A program made the position numbers and the translations under genes. A stretch of 64,000 bases of DNA from Promethearchaeota archaeon (GTDB taxonomy: Archaea > Asgardarchaeota > Lokiarchaeia > Sigyniarchaeales > SOKP01), in assembly GCA_030603385.1 (NCBI GenBank), contig JAUVXW010000004.1, positions 62,001 to 126,000 of the forward strand, in the 5' to 3' direction. The first letter of the stretch is position 1, and each line of letters begins with the position of its first letter. Positions 8,736-19,010 of the stretch are shown here, in pieces. Below the pieces are notes generated by a model, which saw nothing but the letters and a program-made list of their open reading frames with translations, was not told where the DNA came from and searched no databases.

Positions 8736-10565
8736 ATGTTAGAAATGGCAAAAGCTGATAAATCTAATCTCATCAATGTTGAAGAGTTTAATAAAAGATT
8801 TCAAGAATGGGTTAAAAACCATGCTGAACTCATCCAAGAAATTGGGAAAATTTTTGAAGAAAATAAAATTTCATGGGGATCCATTCTTGAACAAAATGCT
8901 CAAAAATACCCTAATAATCCCGCTATTAAATTTGAAGATACTATTCTTACTTATAAAGAATTTAATGACAAGGTTAACCAGTATGCGAATTATTTTATCT
9001 CTTTAGGTTTGAAAAGAGGTGATGTCGTAAAGGTTTTAATAAAGAACCGCATTGAATTATTGCTGGTTTATACCGCTAATGCTAAAATCGGAGTAATATC
9101 TTCAATGATCAATACTGATCTTCGCAAAAAAACCCTAGTGTATAGTTTAAACCTAACACCTGGCAAGATTGTTGTAATTGGTGAAGAATGTTTTAATGCT
9201 TTTAATAAAATTAAGTCTGATGTCAATTTATCAGATGCCAAACAACTCTGTTTTATAAATGATAGTGGGGACATGAACCTTCCTGATGAATTCATTGACC
9301 TTCCGCAAACTGTAATGGATTTCCCTGTAGAGAATCCACCAACTACAATTGATGTTAAGACTTCAGATGTTATTGCTTATATATTTACTTCCGGTACGAC
9401 GGGCTTACCTAAAGCAGCACTTTTAACACATTATAGAGTAATTGCTGCGGGTTCTGTTTTTGGGAGAATGATCGCAGATTTTTCTTCTGATGATACTATG
9501 TATATTCCACTACCTTTTTTTCACGGTACAGCTCTAATGACGGGATGGCCATCCATCTTTATTTATGGAGGTGCTTTAGCTTTAGCCCGTAAATTCAGCG
9601 TTAGTCTCTTCTGGGAAGATGTTCGTAAATTTAATGCGACTGGCTTTAATTATGTTGGAGAAATATGTCGCTATCTAATGAATCAACCTTCTAAACCAGA
9701 TGATTCAAATAATCCTGTTAGAGTAGTGATTGGGAATGGTCTCCGTCCAGAAATTTGGCTAGATTTTAAAAAACGATTTAAGATCCCTTTTATTGGAGAA
9801 TTTTATGGGTCATCAGAAGGAAACGGAGCATTTGCTAATGTATTAAATTTTGATTGTACATGTGGATATTCTGCTGGCGGTTATGCCATTGTAAGGTACG
9901 ATCTTGAGGAAGATAAACCCATTAGAAACACGAGAGGATTTATGAGAAAAGTACGTAGAGGTGAAGTTGGCTTAGCTCTATTCGAAAGTACGGAAACAAG
10001 CAAATTTAGGGGGTATACTGATAAAAATGCAACTGAAGCGAAGCTGTATCATAATGTTTTTAAAGAAGGAGATGAATGGTTTAATTCAGGCGATTTAATG
10101 CGGAATCAAGGATGTAGTCATGCCCAATTTGTTGATCGTCTCGGAGATACTTTCCGATGGAAGGGACATAATGTTTCAACTACTGAAATAGAACAAATCC
10201 TTAATATATTTGATCAGATCTCAATGTCATCTGTTTATGGGGTTAAAATACCATTGGTAGATGGACGAGCAGGAATGGCAGCAATTGTTCTCTCATCCAT
10301 CGTTAATGAATTTGATTTCAAGGAACTAGCAAGGCTTTTTAATGATAATCTTGCCCCATATGCCATACCAATTTTTCTCAGATTTAAGTCAGATCTCTCA
10401 ATAACGTACACTTTTAAACTTAAAAAAGGAAAACTCAAAGAAGAAGGCTTCGACCCTCAACATATTGAAGATACCCTATATGTTATGCTACCAAACGAGT
10501 CAGAATACATACCTATGACGAAAGATATCTATAAGAACATTCAGAACCAGAAATATAACTTTTAA
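8736..10565 (+). CDS. Acyl-CoA synthetase, FATP/very-long-chain type
   Basis: 609 residues of the AMP-forming adenylate superfamily. The P-loop is TSGTTGLPKAALLTH, the A5 region GEFYGSSEGN, and the motif FVDRLGDTFRWKGHNVSTTE matches the FATP/very-long-chain acyl-CoA synthetases. It should activate fatty or other carboxylic acids with ATP and CoA. There is no strong N-terminal membrane helix; the first 40 residues are charged and helical. The start ATG has AAGGGAT upstream. It runs convergently to a hexapeptide-repeat membrane protein, a family that could use acyl donors, but this link is only inference. Confidence 0.88.
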   Translation: MLEMAKADKSNLINVEEFNKRFQEWVKNHAELIQEIGKIFEENKISWGSILEQNAQKYPNNPAIKFEDTILTYKEFNDKVNQYANYFISLGLKRGDVVKVLIKNRIELLLVYTANAKIGVISSMINTDLRKKTLVYSLNLTPGKIVVIGEECFNAFNKIKSDVNLSDAKQLCFINDSGDMNLPDEFIDLPQTVMDFPVENPPTTIDVKTSDVIAYIFTSGTTGLPKAALLTHYRVIAAGSVFGRMIADFSSDDTMYIPLPFFHGTALMTGWPSIFIYGGALALARKFSVSLFWEDVRKFNATGFNYVGEICRYLMNQPSKPDDSNNPVRVVIGNGLRPEIWLDFKKRFKIPFIGEFYGSSEGNGAFANVLNFDCTCGYSAGGYAIVRYDLEEDKPIRNTRGFMRKVRRGEVGLALFESTETSKFRGYTDKNATEAKLYHNVFKEGDEWFNSGDLMRNQGCSHAQFVDRLGDTFRWKGHNVSTTEIEQILNIFDQISMSSVYGVKIPLVDGRAGMAAIVLSSIVNEFDFKELARLFNDNLAPYAIPIFLRFKSDLSITYTFKLKKGKLKEEGFDPQHIEDTLYVMLPNESEYIPMTKDIYKNIQNQKYNF

Positions 10566-10599
10566 AGAGGATAATATTTTAAAACTATATAAAATTTAA

Positions 10600-11496
10600 C
10601 TATATGTTAAAACCATCATCAAAATCATCATAATCTTCAAGGTCAAACCTTTTCCTTTCTTCTTCTTTCTTTTCTCTTTTAAGTTCTTTACGATCCTTAC
10701 GAGTAAGCTCATCTTTTCGTTTAACATAAATTTGTTCATATCTTTCTCTCAAAGCCTCAACATCTTCAACATGACCAATTTTGTCTTCCAATCCATCTTC
10801 AAAGAAAAAGTTCCGTTTGAATTTCTTAGCAGGAACACCCACATATATATAGTTTTTTTCTAAAACTTGTCCAACCGTCGTTACAGAATTAGCTGCTAAA
10901 ATACAATTATGCCCAATTTGAGTGCCTGGCATAACTATTGCGTGTGAACCAATCCTGACCTCATCTTCAATCACTGTCTTCCGTATTATCAACAAATTGC
11001 CTACGATTACAGCAGATTGGATGATTGCACCTTGTCCAACCACTACATCTTTTCCAAAATCTATAAATTCTGTATCAACCCATCCTTCGAACAAACTGTT
11101 CGAGATTTTAGTTTTTACTCCAAACATTTTGAAACAGACATTATCTAAAAATCCAGGGAAAGGGAATCTATGAGCAAGCCAGATTGGCCACCTTTTTATA
11201 GTATTCCGTAAACTCCAGTATCGGTAATCTTTATCTTCTGGAATTCTTAGGAAAACCCCTTCTCGAGGCTTATGAATTGCATTAACAATAAGTAGCAATA
11301 TTTTAGCAAAAATAATTGCTGAAAAAACAAGAGTTATATACATCAGAAATGCTAAAAGTGGTAGAAACGTGTAAAAATGAACGGGTCTTGCATAATTCCA
11401 TAAAAGTTGCCAATACACCCATAATTCCACGAGTATTGGTAATATACTTATCCAAATAAGAAAAATATAAAAAATCAAATAACGTTTCTTTACCAA
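10600..11496 (-). CDS. Hexapeptide-repeat (LbH) membrane protein, single module
   Basis: 298 residues from a TTG start: two or three membrane helices, a conserved IHKPREGVF loop, a left-handed beta-helix of [LIV]G-type hexapeptides (GQGAIIQSAVIVGNLLIIRK and following) and a highly charged C-terminal tail. It is closest to the third gene of the operon at 29022-31688. The fold resembles the terminal membrane/LbH domain of some non-ribosomal peptide synthetases, so acyl or aminoacyl transfer is a guess. A better ribosome site (AAAGGAG) lies upstream of an ATG encoding MSVPNTMRVE and then a stop, in another frame. The paralogue also begins MSVP, so this 5' end is probably frameshifted. Confidence 0.75.
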   Translation of the reverse strand: MVKKRYLIFYIFLIWISILPILVELWVYWQLLWNYARPVHFYTFLPLLAFLMYITLVFSAIIFAKILLLIVNAIHKPREGVFLRIPEDKDYRYWSLRNTIKRWPIWLAHRFPFPGFLDNVCFKMFGVKTKISNSLFEGWVDTEFIDFGKDVVVGQGAIIQSAVIVGNLLIIRKTVIEDEVRIGSHAIVMPGTQIGHNCILAANSVTTVGQVLEKNYIYVGVPAKKFKRNFFFEDGLEDKIGHVEDVEALRERYEQIYVKRKDELTRKDRKELKREKKEEERKRFDLEDYDDFDDGFNI

Positions 11497-11735
11497 TACC
11501 GTCGGCGTGAATGGCCTTGTGTGAAAATGCGAATCGCATCTTACTCTACACGCATTGTATTTGGAACCGACATTACTCTTCTCCTTTAACTTACTTATTT
11601 CTGTTTCTTTTTTACTACTTTTTTATTTAATTATTTAATAACTATAGATATTTACTAATATATCTTATTAACTAAAAATAAATCTTATAAATTATAAAAT
11701 CTACTTATAGTTAAAATTAGAAGTCCTCATTTTTG

Positions 11736-12272
11736 TTAGTTATTTAGAGCCATTTTGGTATAAATTGAAATAATATCTCCATCTTCAATTATATGGTTTA
11801 AATTAGCAATTTTTTGACCTGGATGTCTTGCAGAGTTCCCCCATATTAGCGAAAACCGAAAATCTTTTACAAATCTTTTATGAATCTTACGACAAAGAGT
11901 TTTCATGTTATCACCTTTATGAAGAATTATTGGTTCATCCATATCTGCTTCTTTTTTAGGAGGCTTTAAATATACTCGAATTAAATTCAATTCTTGGAAA
12001 ATACGATGGCGAAGTGCATTTATATTTTCTTGATTTTTTGCTGAAATCATGACCCAATGATTGTGCCCAATAGATTCCGTGATTTCTTCTGGTGAGAGTG
12101 GAATCTTCATCAAATCTACTTTATTAATTACAACAAATTCTTTTGTATAAACCCGATTTCCCATTATAAAATCAATTAATTGATCCGGTGTAGTATTTGG
12201 CTCAGAAAAATACACTCCTGCATTAAGAAGACCTAATTCGTTTGATAAAGCTTTAACCTCATTTTTATCCAT
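11736..12272 (-). CDS. drg: DRG-family GTPase, C-terminal part with TGS domain
   Basis: 178 residues in the same frame as the upstream part at 12315-12884. It begins at an internal ATG in the segment GGIHFTSKGPQLMDKNEVKA, which is continuous with the N-terminal part except for one TAA. It supplies the G4 motif NKVD, the G5 serine-alanine (SAK) and a C-terminal TGS domain ending DGDIISIYTK. DRG proteins bind ribosomes and are found in all archaea and eukaryotes. Alone this piece has no P-loop and should not bind GTP normally. Confidence 0.75.
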   Translation of the reverse strand: MDKNEVKALSNELGLLNAGVYFSEPNTTPDQLIDFIMGNRVYTKEFVVINKVDLMKIPLSPEEITESIGHNHWVMISAKNQENINALRHRIFQELNLIRVYLKPPKKEADMDEPIILHKGDNMKTLCRKIHKRFVKDFRFSLIWGNSARHPGQKIANLNHIIEDGDIISIYTKMALNN

Positions 12273-12314
12273 TAATTGAGGGCCTTTTGAAGTGAAGTGA
12301 ATCCCACCTCGAGT

Positions 12315-12884
12315 TTATTCTTTAATAGAAATTCGTGATGGTCGACTATTTAAACGGATACCCGCATTATTTAGTTCATTTCTAATTTTTTTCAAATCTA
12401 GAAAATTGATGGTTCCATCTTCTCGAAAACAAATGATTATTAGAATCAATTCAGCTGTCCGTACAGCACCTAAGACTTGTTTCCCTTTACCTTTTCCGGT
12501 GGCGGCTCCTAATATGATACCTGGCAAATCTATCAGCTGTATTTTAGCATCCTCAATATTCATCATACCAGGAATGGCAGTTATTGTAGTAAAATCGTAA
12601 GCTGCTACTTTTGAATGAGTATCACCTTCAGTTAATAGGTTAAGCAATGATGATTTCCCAACGGATGGAAATCCAATAAAAGCTACTTGGGCATCACCCG
12701 ATTTTTTAATCCCAAAGCCCCCGCCACCTCCTTTCTTAGAACTCGCGATTTGAATCAAATTTTCTCGGAGTTTGGCTAATTGGGCTTTAATATAATTTAT
12801 ACTACGCTGAGTGCTCTTATTTGGGATAGTCTCTGCTAACCGTTCCTCAAGCTCCTTAATTCGATCTTCAACTTTTTCACTCAT
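12315..12884 (-). CDS. drg: DRG-family GTPase, N-terminal part, ends at an in-frame TAA
   Basis: 189 residues. A coiled-coil start (residues 1-45) is followed by the glycine-rich linker, P-loop GFPSVGKSS, switch region with TTIT, and G3 DLPG. It ends SRPSRISIKE at TAA 12315-12317, but the next codons TRGGIHFTSKGP continue the DRG sequence in the same frame. The intact gene would be 11736-12884, about 380 residues with that codon read as an amino acid, the normal DRG length. A sequencing error, a recent nonsense mutation or readthrough could each explain it. Confidence 0.78.
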   Translation of the reverse strand: MSEKVEDRIKELEERLAETIPNKSTQRSINYIKAQLAKLRENLIQIASSKKGGGGGFGIKKSGDAQVAFIGFPSVGKSSLLNLLTEGDTHSKVAAYDFTTITAIPGMMNIEDAKIQLIDLPGIILGAATGKGKGKQVLGAVRTAELILIIICFREDGTINFLDLKKIRNELNNAGIRLNSRPSRISIKE

Positions 12885-13125
12885 TCCATGTATATAAAAC
12901 TACTATATCCAAAAAAATTTTCGAAAATTACCTAAGAAAAAGGTTTTTAATAAAGTTGATAATTTAGAAAAACATTTCAGAAGCCATTATGACGATATGG
13001 GTTATTAGTTGATGCCCATTGACCGAAATAATAGTTCGTAGAGGAATTTATTTTAGATAGATGGTAATAAAGAAAATTAAGTACTGAAAATTTTAAAAAT
13101 ATAACAAAAATAAAATAAAAGTTAA

Positions 13126-14343
13126 TTATTCCATTCTTTTCCTTCTGCGTCTTATTAACAGTAGGGCTGCTACACCAATCAATGCCCCTCCACTAATAAC
13201 CGAAATTAAAATAATCAGTTCGATTGGAATTCCACCATCTTGAGCTGAAATTGGACATTTCATTAATGGAAAATTGTCTTGACTTCCTCCAGTAATAATA
13301 TATGGTGTATCCCCAATTCCATCACCATCTTCGTCTGAACCCGTATAATCAGCCCAATAATTACCCTTAATTCCATTATCCCATTCATTAATAGCACCCT
13401 CATCATCAGCATTGAGAGTATTATTAAAACAATTTAGATATATGTTGTTAAATAAAGAAACATGCACGTTTATTCCAGCATCCCCGTTATGATTTACGGT
13501 GTTTCCTGTAATATTGTTATACAAACTACTCCATAAAGATATCCCCCATCTGTTGTTAAAGGAAATAACGCATTCAGATATAATGTTATTATCAGAATCA
13601 GTAATACCAATCCCAATATTATCATTATTATTTACAGTGTTTTCAGAAATAATGTTATTAATACAATCTCCTAAAATTACCCCATTCCAGTTGTTTTCAC
13701 ATATGTTTCCCGAAATGGTATTATTATCACTACTAAGGCCTAATGATATCCCCTCCCCATATTCTGCACCATTTACCGAATTTCCTGAAATTTCGTTATT
13801 ACTACTATGAGTTAAATATATTCCATCCACACTATTATTACTTACTGTATTTCCCGAAATTTCGTTATTGCTACTACTCGATACACGTATACCATGACCG
13901 TTATTATTTGAAACGTTATTGTTTATTAATAATCCATTACTCACTGATGATAATACGATACCCGCATTTGGATATTCAGCAGAATTATAAACTCTACAAT
14001 TTTCTATTTTGAAATACACATTGGAATTTGCAATCCAGATACAACTGCTAGAATTTTTCCCATCGATTATCAAATCTTCTATAACATACGGTTCAGAAAA
14101 GGTACCATTCCCCGTACAATTTCCCGCACTTTTAAAAGCAAGCCACCCAGAATTATCGTCAATATGAATTTTTCCCGAAACTGCTGAGATTTTTGGAATC
14201 TCGTTATTGAAAATAATATCATCGCTATAGCCCGAACTTTTGTTGTAATTGTCCGTAATATAACTAAGATTAGTGGTGATTATTGGTAATAATGCGAAAA
14301 GGATTCCTATGATGATTAAATTTGATTTTACATTTGATTTCAT
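13126..14343 (-). CDS. NosD-like right-handed beta-helix surface protein
   Basis: 405 residues. An N-terminal hydrophobic signal (about residues 8-30) leads to a domain with repeated NxISxNxVxNNxxxGI units, the parallel beta-helix repeat of NosD/pectate-lyase-like proteins. The repeats cover about residues 90-310. A C-terminal membrane helix (PIELIILISVISGGALIG) and a basic RRRRKR tail anchor it, so the helix faces outward. In other archaea such proteins bind or cleave polysaccharide or form surface layers. No catalytic residues are evident, and no copper-system neighbours support a true NosD role. Confidence 0.8.
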   Translation of the reverse strand: MKSNVKSNLIIIGILFALLPIITTNLSYITDNYNKSSGYSDDIIFNNEIPKISAVSGKIHIDDNSGWLAFKSAGNCTGNGTFSEPYVIEDLIIDGKNSSSCIWIANSNVYFKIENCRVYNSAEYPNAGIVLSSVSNGLLINNNVSNNNGHGIRVSSSSNNEISGNTVSNNSVDGIYLTHSSNNEISGNSVNGAEYGEGISLGLSSDNNTISGNICENNWNGVILGDCINNIISENTVNNNDNIGIGITDSDNNIISECVISFNNRWGISLWSSLYNNITGNTVNHNGDAGINVHVSLFNNIYLNCFNNTLNADDEGAINEWDNGIKGNYWADYTGSDEDGDGIGDTPYIITGGSQDNFPLMKCPISAQDGGIPIELIILISVISGGALIGVAALLLIRRRRKRME

Positions 14344-14612
14344 ATTATTTTCACTATATTAGAAAAATATAATTTGTATGTGATTAGTAATTAAGGTAAT
14401 TTCCTTTATAACATTTCAATCTATTAAGGAATAAATCAATTAACATTTCTGTCAATTAAGTATAACGGGTTATAATAACAAGATTATTTTCTTATTTCAT
14501 AAATGCTCTCAAATGTTAGTTTTTGCCCTCTCTTTTACAATGTGAAACTTTTGGACTAATAAAATATTTAATTTGTTAATAATAAGCTTACTTCGCTGAA
14601 AATACTGATATT

Positions 14613-16505
14613 TTATTCCTCTTCGTCCTTTGTTTTTATTAAATCTTTTTTATCTTCATCTATATTTACTTCATGCGAAACTTCAAATTTTTTTGCTTCA
14701 TCTACATCTCTTTTCATAAGAATTTCTCTTTTTGATTCAGCGTACTTATTTTCTTTCAATTCTATAGCAGGTATACCAAAATATATCCAGCCAGGTTTTA
14801 AAACTTGATCGTAGGTGGTTGAACTAATTGCTCCAATTACAGATTCTTTTTTTATAATAGTTCCTGGTGCAATTGAAGTCTGTCCTCCAACCATAACATA
14901 GTCATCAAATAAAACACCCTTAATTAATAAATATTTTCCAACAACCATGGAAGACATAATGGTTGCCCCCTGTCCGATCAGAACTTTACGACCTAATTTA
15001 ATAAATTCAGAGTCACACCACGTATCAGCTAAATGACTTGAAAAATCCATATCAACCCCAAGTTGCTGAAAAGCTATTACATCTACCCATGGAAATGGTG
15101 AATTCCGTAAAAACCATAAAGAAATCTTCTTTATTTGCGTTCGGAGCTGCCAGAATTCAAAATCTGTGCTTCCTATTTGCGCTTTAAAAACGCCCTCTTT
15201 AGGTTTATGAATTAAATTTACTAATATTAAAAGTAATTTACTGAAAAGAATACACGCTACTATAAAGATGTATAGCAATCCAAATAAGATGACTGGAAAA
15301 AAAAGAAAAAATGGTAAATGAAATCTTATAGAATTTCCATCTATTATATCCCCGGAATACCAATACCATAGGATTGTAATAAGTAAACCTGAAATCCAAA
15401 ATATTGGTATATAGACTAACAAAAACTTTACATTCACTCTGCTTATCGCAGAGCTAGTTGTGAAATCAATCGCCAAATCTTCTTTTGAAAGACTATTAAT
15501 ATCTATTTTTTCTTCTTGTAAGTCATCCAACAATTGTGTGTTATTAGGAACTTTATCTGTTTTCTCTAATCTACGCTCTTTCTCTTTCAATTGATTTAAT
15601 AATTTTTTATCTTTATACTCTTCAATATTCGCATTCTTTTCTAGATCCTTTGGTTTAACATCTAAGTATTCCATAATCTTTCTTCTAAAGATTCTTCTCA
15701 TAGGCATTCCATAATAAAAGTGTTTTCCTCCCTTTAATACACTATGTTTCGGTGTAGAAGCTAGAGGTAATAGATATGAATCATCAAAAATCTCACATCC
15801 TGGGGCAATATTGGCAAATGCAGCAGATGTTACATTATTACCAACTTTAATTTTAAAATAGGAGATATTGCCAAAGATCCCCTCAACAAAATGGCTCGCT
15901 AATGTAGTATTCACACCAATATAACAGTTCTCGCCGCATTCTATAAATTTATCCATACCGACAGACTCCTCAAAGGTTGTACCTTTTCCAATTTTGTTTG
16001 AGCCAACAAAATTAAAAAACCAGTTGCTGAGCCAAGGAAATATACCCTTATTAAAAGTGTTTTTTCCGTATTTTATCATAAAAGCCCTGATATGATAATA
16101 ATTTGCTGTTCTACTTTTTACATTTCGTGGAATAATTCCAGATATCGATGGAGATGTTCTTTCCGTAATTCTCCATATAATTCGTGTGATTAACCCTATC
16201 AGAAATAAGTGAATTAAATAGCACATTATAAGAACTAATGGCATAAATAAAAGAGATATCAACGATTTAAAATCAGTAAAAATTGATATAAAACTAAGAT
16301 TTTCTAAAAAGTATATCCGAAAGGGAAAGAAAAAGTATAACAAAAAAACAAATCCGGGGATTACCCATGAAATGTAATAAATAATAAAGAAAATAATAAT
16401 ATACAAATGAAATTGAACACTTACCTCCTCTTTAATGACTTCATTATTCAATTCATTAGAAGAGGGATGTTCAATTTCACTGTCTTCGTTGTTCATTTCT
16501 ACCAT
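14613..16505 (-). CDS. Two-module hexapeptide-repeat (LbH) membrane protein, copy 1
   Basis: 630 residues in two similar halves. The first has membrane helices (about 30-110) and a hexapeptide beta-helix (about 165-260). A charged linker (280-350) with KEKERRLEKTDK joins it to a second half with helices (about 360-435), the loop IHKPKEGVFKA and a second beta-helix containing GQGATIMSSMVVGKYLLIKG. The C-terminus is acidic and basic mixed. The architecture resembles the membrane/LbH terminal domain of poly-lysine-type peptide synthetases. Two close copies follow on the same strand (17009, 19011). An envelope acyl- or aminoacyl-transfer role is inference. Confidence 0.8.
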   Translation of the reverse strand: MVEMNNEDSEIEHPSSNELNNEVIKEEVSVQFHLYIIIFFIIYYISWVIPGFVFLLYFFFPFRIYFLENLSFISIFTDFKSLISLLFMPLVLIMCYLIHLFLIGLITRIIWRITERTSPSISGIIPRNVKSRTANYYHIRAFMIKYGKNTFNKGIFPWLSNWFFNFVGSNKIGKGTTFEESVGMDKFIECGENCYIGVNTTLASHFVEGIFGNISYFKIKVGNNVTSAAFANIAPGCEIFDDSYLLPLASTPKHSVLKGGKHFYYGMPMRRIFRRKIMEYLDVKPKDLEKNANIEEYKDKKLLNQLKEKERRLEKTDKVPNNTQLLDDLQEEKIDINSLSKEDLAIDFTTSSAISRVNVKFLLVYIPIFWISGLLITILWYWYSGDIIDGNSIRFHLPFFLFFPVILFGLLYIFIVACILFSKLLLILVNLIHKPKEGVFKAQIGSTDFEFWQLRTQIKKISLWFLRNSPFPWVDVIAFQQLGVDMDFSSHLADTWCDSEFIKLGRKVLIGQGATIMSSMVVGKYLLIKGVLFDDYVMVGGQTSIAPGTIIKKESVIGAISSTTYDQVLKPGWIYFGIPAIELKENKYAESKREILMKRDVDEAKKFEVSHEVNIDEDKKDLIKTKDEEE

Positions 16506-16600
16506 TAAAAGCTTTGATTTGCAATTGATCCTTATTATATTTTAATAGATATTTTTTTCCTTTTAAATTTATGAGTCTTAAGCATAGATAAAGATTTGCT

Positions 16601-16996
16601 ATGAATAACAAATGTGAAAACTGTGGAAAATGTTGTTTAGATACAGAAATGATTCTTTCTTTTGAAGATATCGAATTAATAAAGAAAAATTCAATCGATA
16701 ATATAGGAGAAGGTGATTTTGTGTTTAAAAATGAAAATGAGCAATTTCAACTCAAAAACATTGATGGTCATTGCGTTTTTTTAAATTACTCTGCAAAGAA
16801 ATGTAACATTTATGAATTTCGACCTCAAGGATGTAGATTTTATCCATTAATCTATGATATTAACAAAAAAAAATGCTTACTTGATGATGATTGTCCTAAA
16901 AAGGATCAATTTTATAATACAAAACAAAGTCTAAAAATTACATGTTCGAATTTGAAAAGGTTTTTAGAACAACAATTTACTTTGAAAATTGATTAA
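16601..16996 (+). CDS. YkgJ-type cysteine-cluster protein
   Basis: 131 residues. CENCGKCC near the N-terminus and C-x6-R-x3-C (CNIYEFRPQGCRFYPL) with a later CPKK form the metal cluster of the YkgJ/UPF0153 family, taken to bind zinc or Fe-S. The role of the family is not established. A TATA-like element (CTTTTAAATTT, 16560-16570) lies about 31 bases before the ATG, so the transcript leader should be very short. It lies on the strand opposite the flanking hexapeptide-repeat genes. Confidence 0.8.
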   Translation: MNNKCENCGKCCLDTEMILSFEDIELIKKNSIDNIGEGDFVFKNENEQFQLKNIDGHCVFLNYSAKKCNIYEFRPQGCRFYPLIYDINKKKCLLDDDCPKKDQFYNTKQSLKITCSNLKRFLEQQFTLKID

Positions 16997-17008
16997 AGTT
17001 GAGATATC

Positions 17009-18847
17009 CTAGGTCAGATCTTTTTTGTCTTCTTCAATGTTAATTTTATGCTCAACTTCAAACTTCCTCTCTTCATCTACATCTTTTTTCATAACAATAT
17101 CACGTCTTTCTTCAGCATATCGGTTTTTCTTTAATTTAATGACGGGAATTCCAAAATATATCCATCCTGGTTCGAGGATCTGATTATATGTAGTTGAACT
17201 TATAGCTCCAACGACTGAATCCTTACCTACTATTGTTCCAGGTGCAATGGTTGATTGTCCTCCTATCACTACAAAATCATCAAGAATAACATCTTTAATT
17301 AATAAGTATTTTCCAACGACCATTGATGACATTACGGTAGCACCTTGACCTATTAGAACGGATCTTCCCATTTTTATAAATTCACCATCGCACCACGAGT
17401 CAAATAAGGAACTTGAAAGAGTCATTTTTATACCCATTTTTTTAAAAACTAATATGTCCATCCAAGGAAGAGGCCAATTTCGTATAAGCCATAAAACAAT
17501 TTTTTTTAACTCTGTCCGTAAACACCAAAATTCGAAATCACCATTACCTTTTTCAGCTTTAAAGACCCCCTCTTTTGGTATATGAATTAAATTTATTAAA
17601 ATTAAGAATAATTTAGTAAAAAAGAAACTCGCTATAATAAAAATAAACCACATAAGGATGACCATCGTTGGTAAAAAAAATGCCATAACCAACCACCTAT
17701 TATATCCAACATAATAAGTAAATGTATAAAACATTATGGTTACTAGCATACCAGAAAGCCAAAATATAGGAACATAGACAACTAAAAATTTTAAATTTAC
17801 CCTTGAAATTGCACTACTTGTCGTAAAATCAATTCTTAAATCTTCTTCATTTATATTATTAATATCAATATTATCTTCATTTGAATCTGTGAATTCTTGT
17901 TCATATTTAGGAAAAACTTCAGATTGTTTGATATCTTTCATGGCTTTTAATTTTTTTAACAGATTTTTATCTTTATAGCCGTTAATATTTTCATTTTTTT
18001 CTAAATCCTCTGGTTTAACACCTAAGTATCCCATAATCTTTTTTCTAAAGATTCTTCTCATCGGAATTCCAAAATAAAAGTTTTTTCCTCCCTTTAATAC
18101 ACTATGTTTCGGTGTAGAAGCTAGAGGTAATAGATATGAATCTTCAAACACCTCACTTCCCGGAGCAATGTTAGCCATTGCAGCAGCGGTTACGTTATTA
18201 CCAACTTTAATTTCAAAATAGGAGATATTGCCAAAAATCCCCTCAATTAGATGGCTTGTTAAGCTTGAATTTACTCCAATATAACAATTCTCGCCTATGT
18301 TAATAAATTTATCATTAACACAAGATTCTTCTAATGTTGAACCTTTAGAAATTTTACTAGCTCCAATAAAATTAAAAAACCAGTTGCTGAGCCAAGGAAA
18401 AAGCCCTTTCATAAAAGCATTCTTTCCTTGCTTAATCATAAAACCTCTTATTTGATAGTAATTCAATGTTTTACTTGGGAAATTTCTTGGTATAATCCCT
18501 TCTTTACTTGGTGACCTTTTTTGGCTCAAACTCCAAAAACCACGTGTAATTAGACCTATGAAAAATAACCGGAGAAGATAACAACAAATGAGAACAAAAG
18601 GCATAGAGATTAATGCTAATAAAGGCTTAAACTCGGTAAAAAGTGCCAAAAAATTAGTAGTTTCTAAAAAATGTGGTAAGAAAAAAAGAATCATATAAGT
18701 CATAAATAAAATTGCCGGAATTAATAAAGAAGCTAGAAAAATTGTAAAAAGAATAAAGAGATACCAGAAATATGGATTTTTAATTTCTTCTCTAACAGTT
18801 TTTTCCTCTAAGCTATCCTCAGTCGATTGTTGCTCTATCGTTGTCAA
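17009..18847 (-). CDS. Two-module hexapeptide-repeat (LbH) membrane protein, copy 2
   Basis: 612 residues, colinear with copies 1 and 3: membrane helices about 25-110, first beta-helix about 165-260, charged linker about 280-340, second set of helices about 355-430 and a second beta-helix with GQGATVMSSMVVGKYLLIKD. The linker is the most divergent part. The segment DFTTSSAISRVNLKFLVVY marks the start of the second half and is where the split paralogues at 29-32 kb begin a new gene. Function is unknown; an integral membrane location with both beta-helices on the same side is expected. Confidence 0.8.
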   Translation of the reverse strand: MTTIEQQSTEDSLEEKTVREEIKNPYFWYLFILFTIFLASLLIPAILFMTYMILFFLPHFLETTNFLALFTEFKPLLALISMPFVLICCYLLRLFFIGLITRGFWSLSQKRSPSKEGIIPRNFPSKTLNYYQIRGFMIKQGKNAFMKGLFPWLSNWFFNFIGASKISKGSTLEESCVNDKFINIGENCYIGVNSSLTSHLIEGIFGNISYFEIKVGNNVTAAAMANIAPGSEVFEDSYLLPLASTPKHSVLKGGKNFYFGIPMRRIFRKKIMGYLGVKPEDLEKNENINGYKDKNLLKKLKAMKDIKQSEVFPKYEQEFTDSNEDNIDINNINEEDLRIDFTTSSAISRVNLKFLVVYVPIFWLSGMLVTIMFYTFTYYVGYNRWLVMAFFLPTMVILMWFIFIIASFFFTKLFLILINLIHIPKEGVFKAEKGNGDFEFWCLRTELKKIVLWLIRNWPLPWMDILVFKKMGIKMTLSSSLFDSWCDGEFIKMGRSVLIGQGATVMSSMVVGKYLLIKDVILDDFVVIGGQSTIAPGTIVGKDSVVGAISSTTYNQILEPGWIYFGIPVIKLKKNRYAEERRDIVMKKDVDEERKFEVEHKINIEEDKKDLT

Positions 18848-19010
18848 TTTATTAAATTTTTAATTTTGATTTATATTTAGTAATTAAGATAATTTTTCTA
18901 AAAAACTCAATGTTTTAAAAATATGACCTAATTGTAAAATTGATTACTTGTTAAAAGAGTCTTTATAAAAGCAATTAAATATGAAAATAAATTAAAAAAT
19001 TAGAGGCTTT

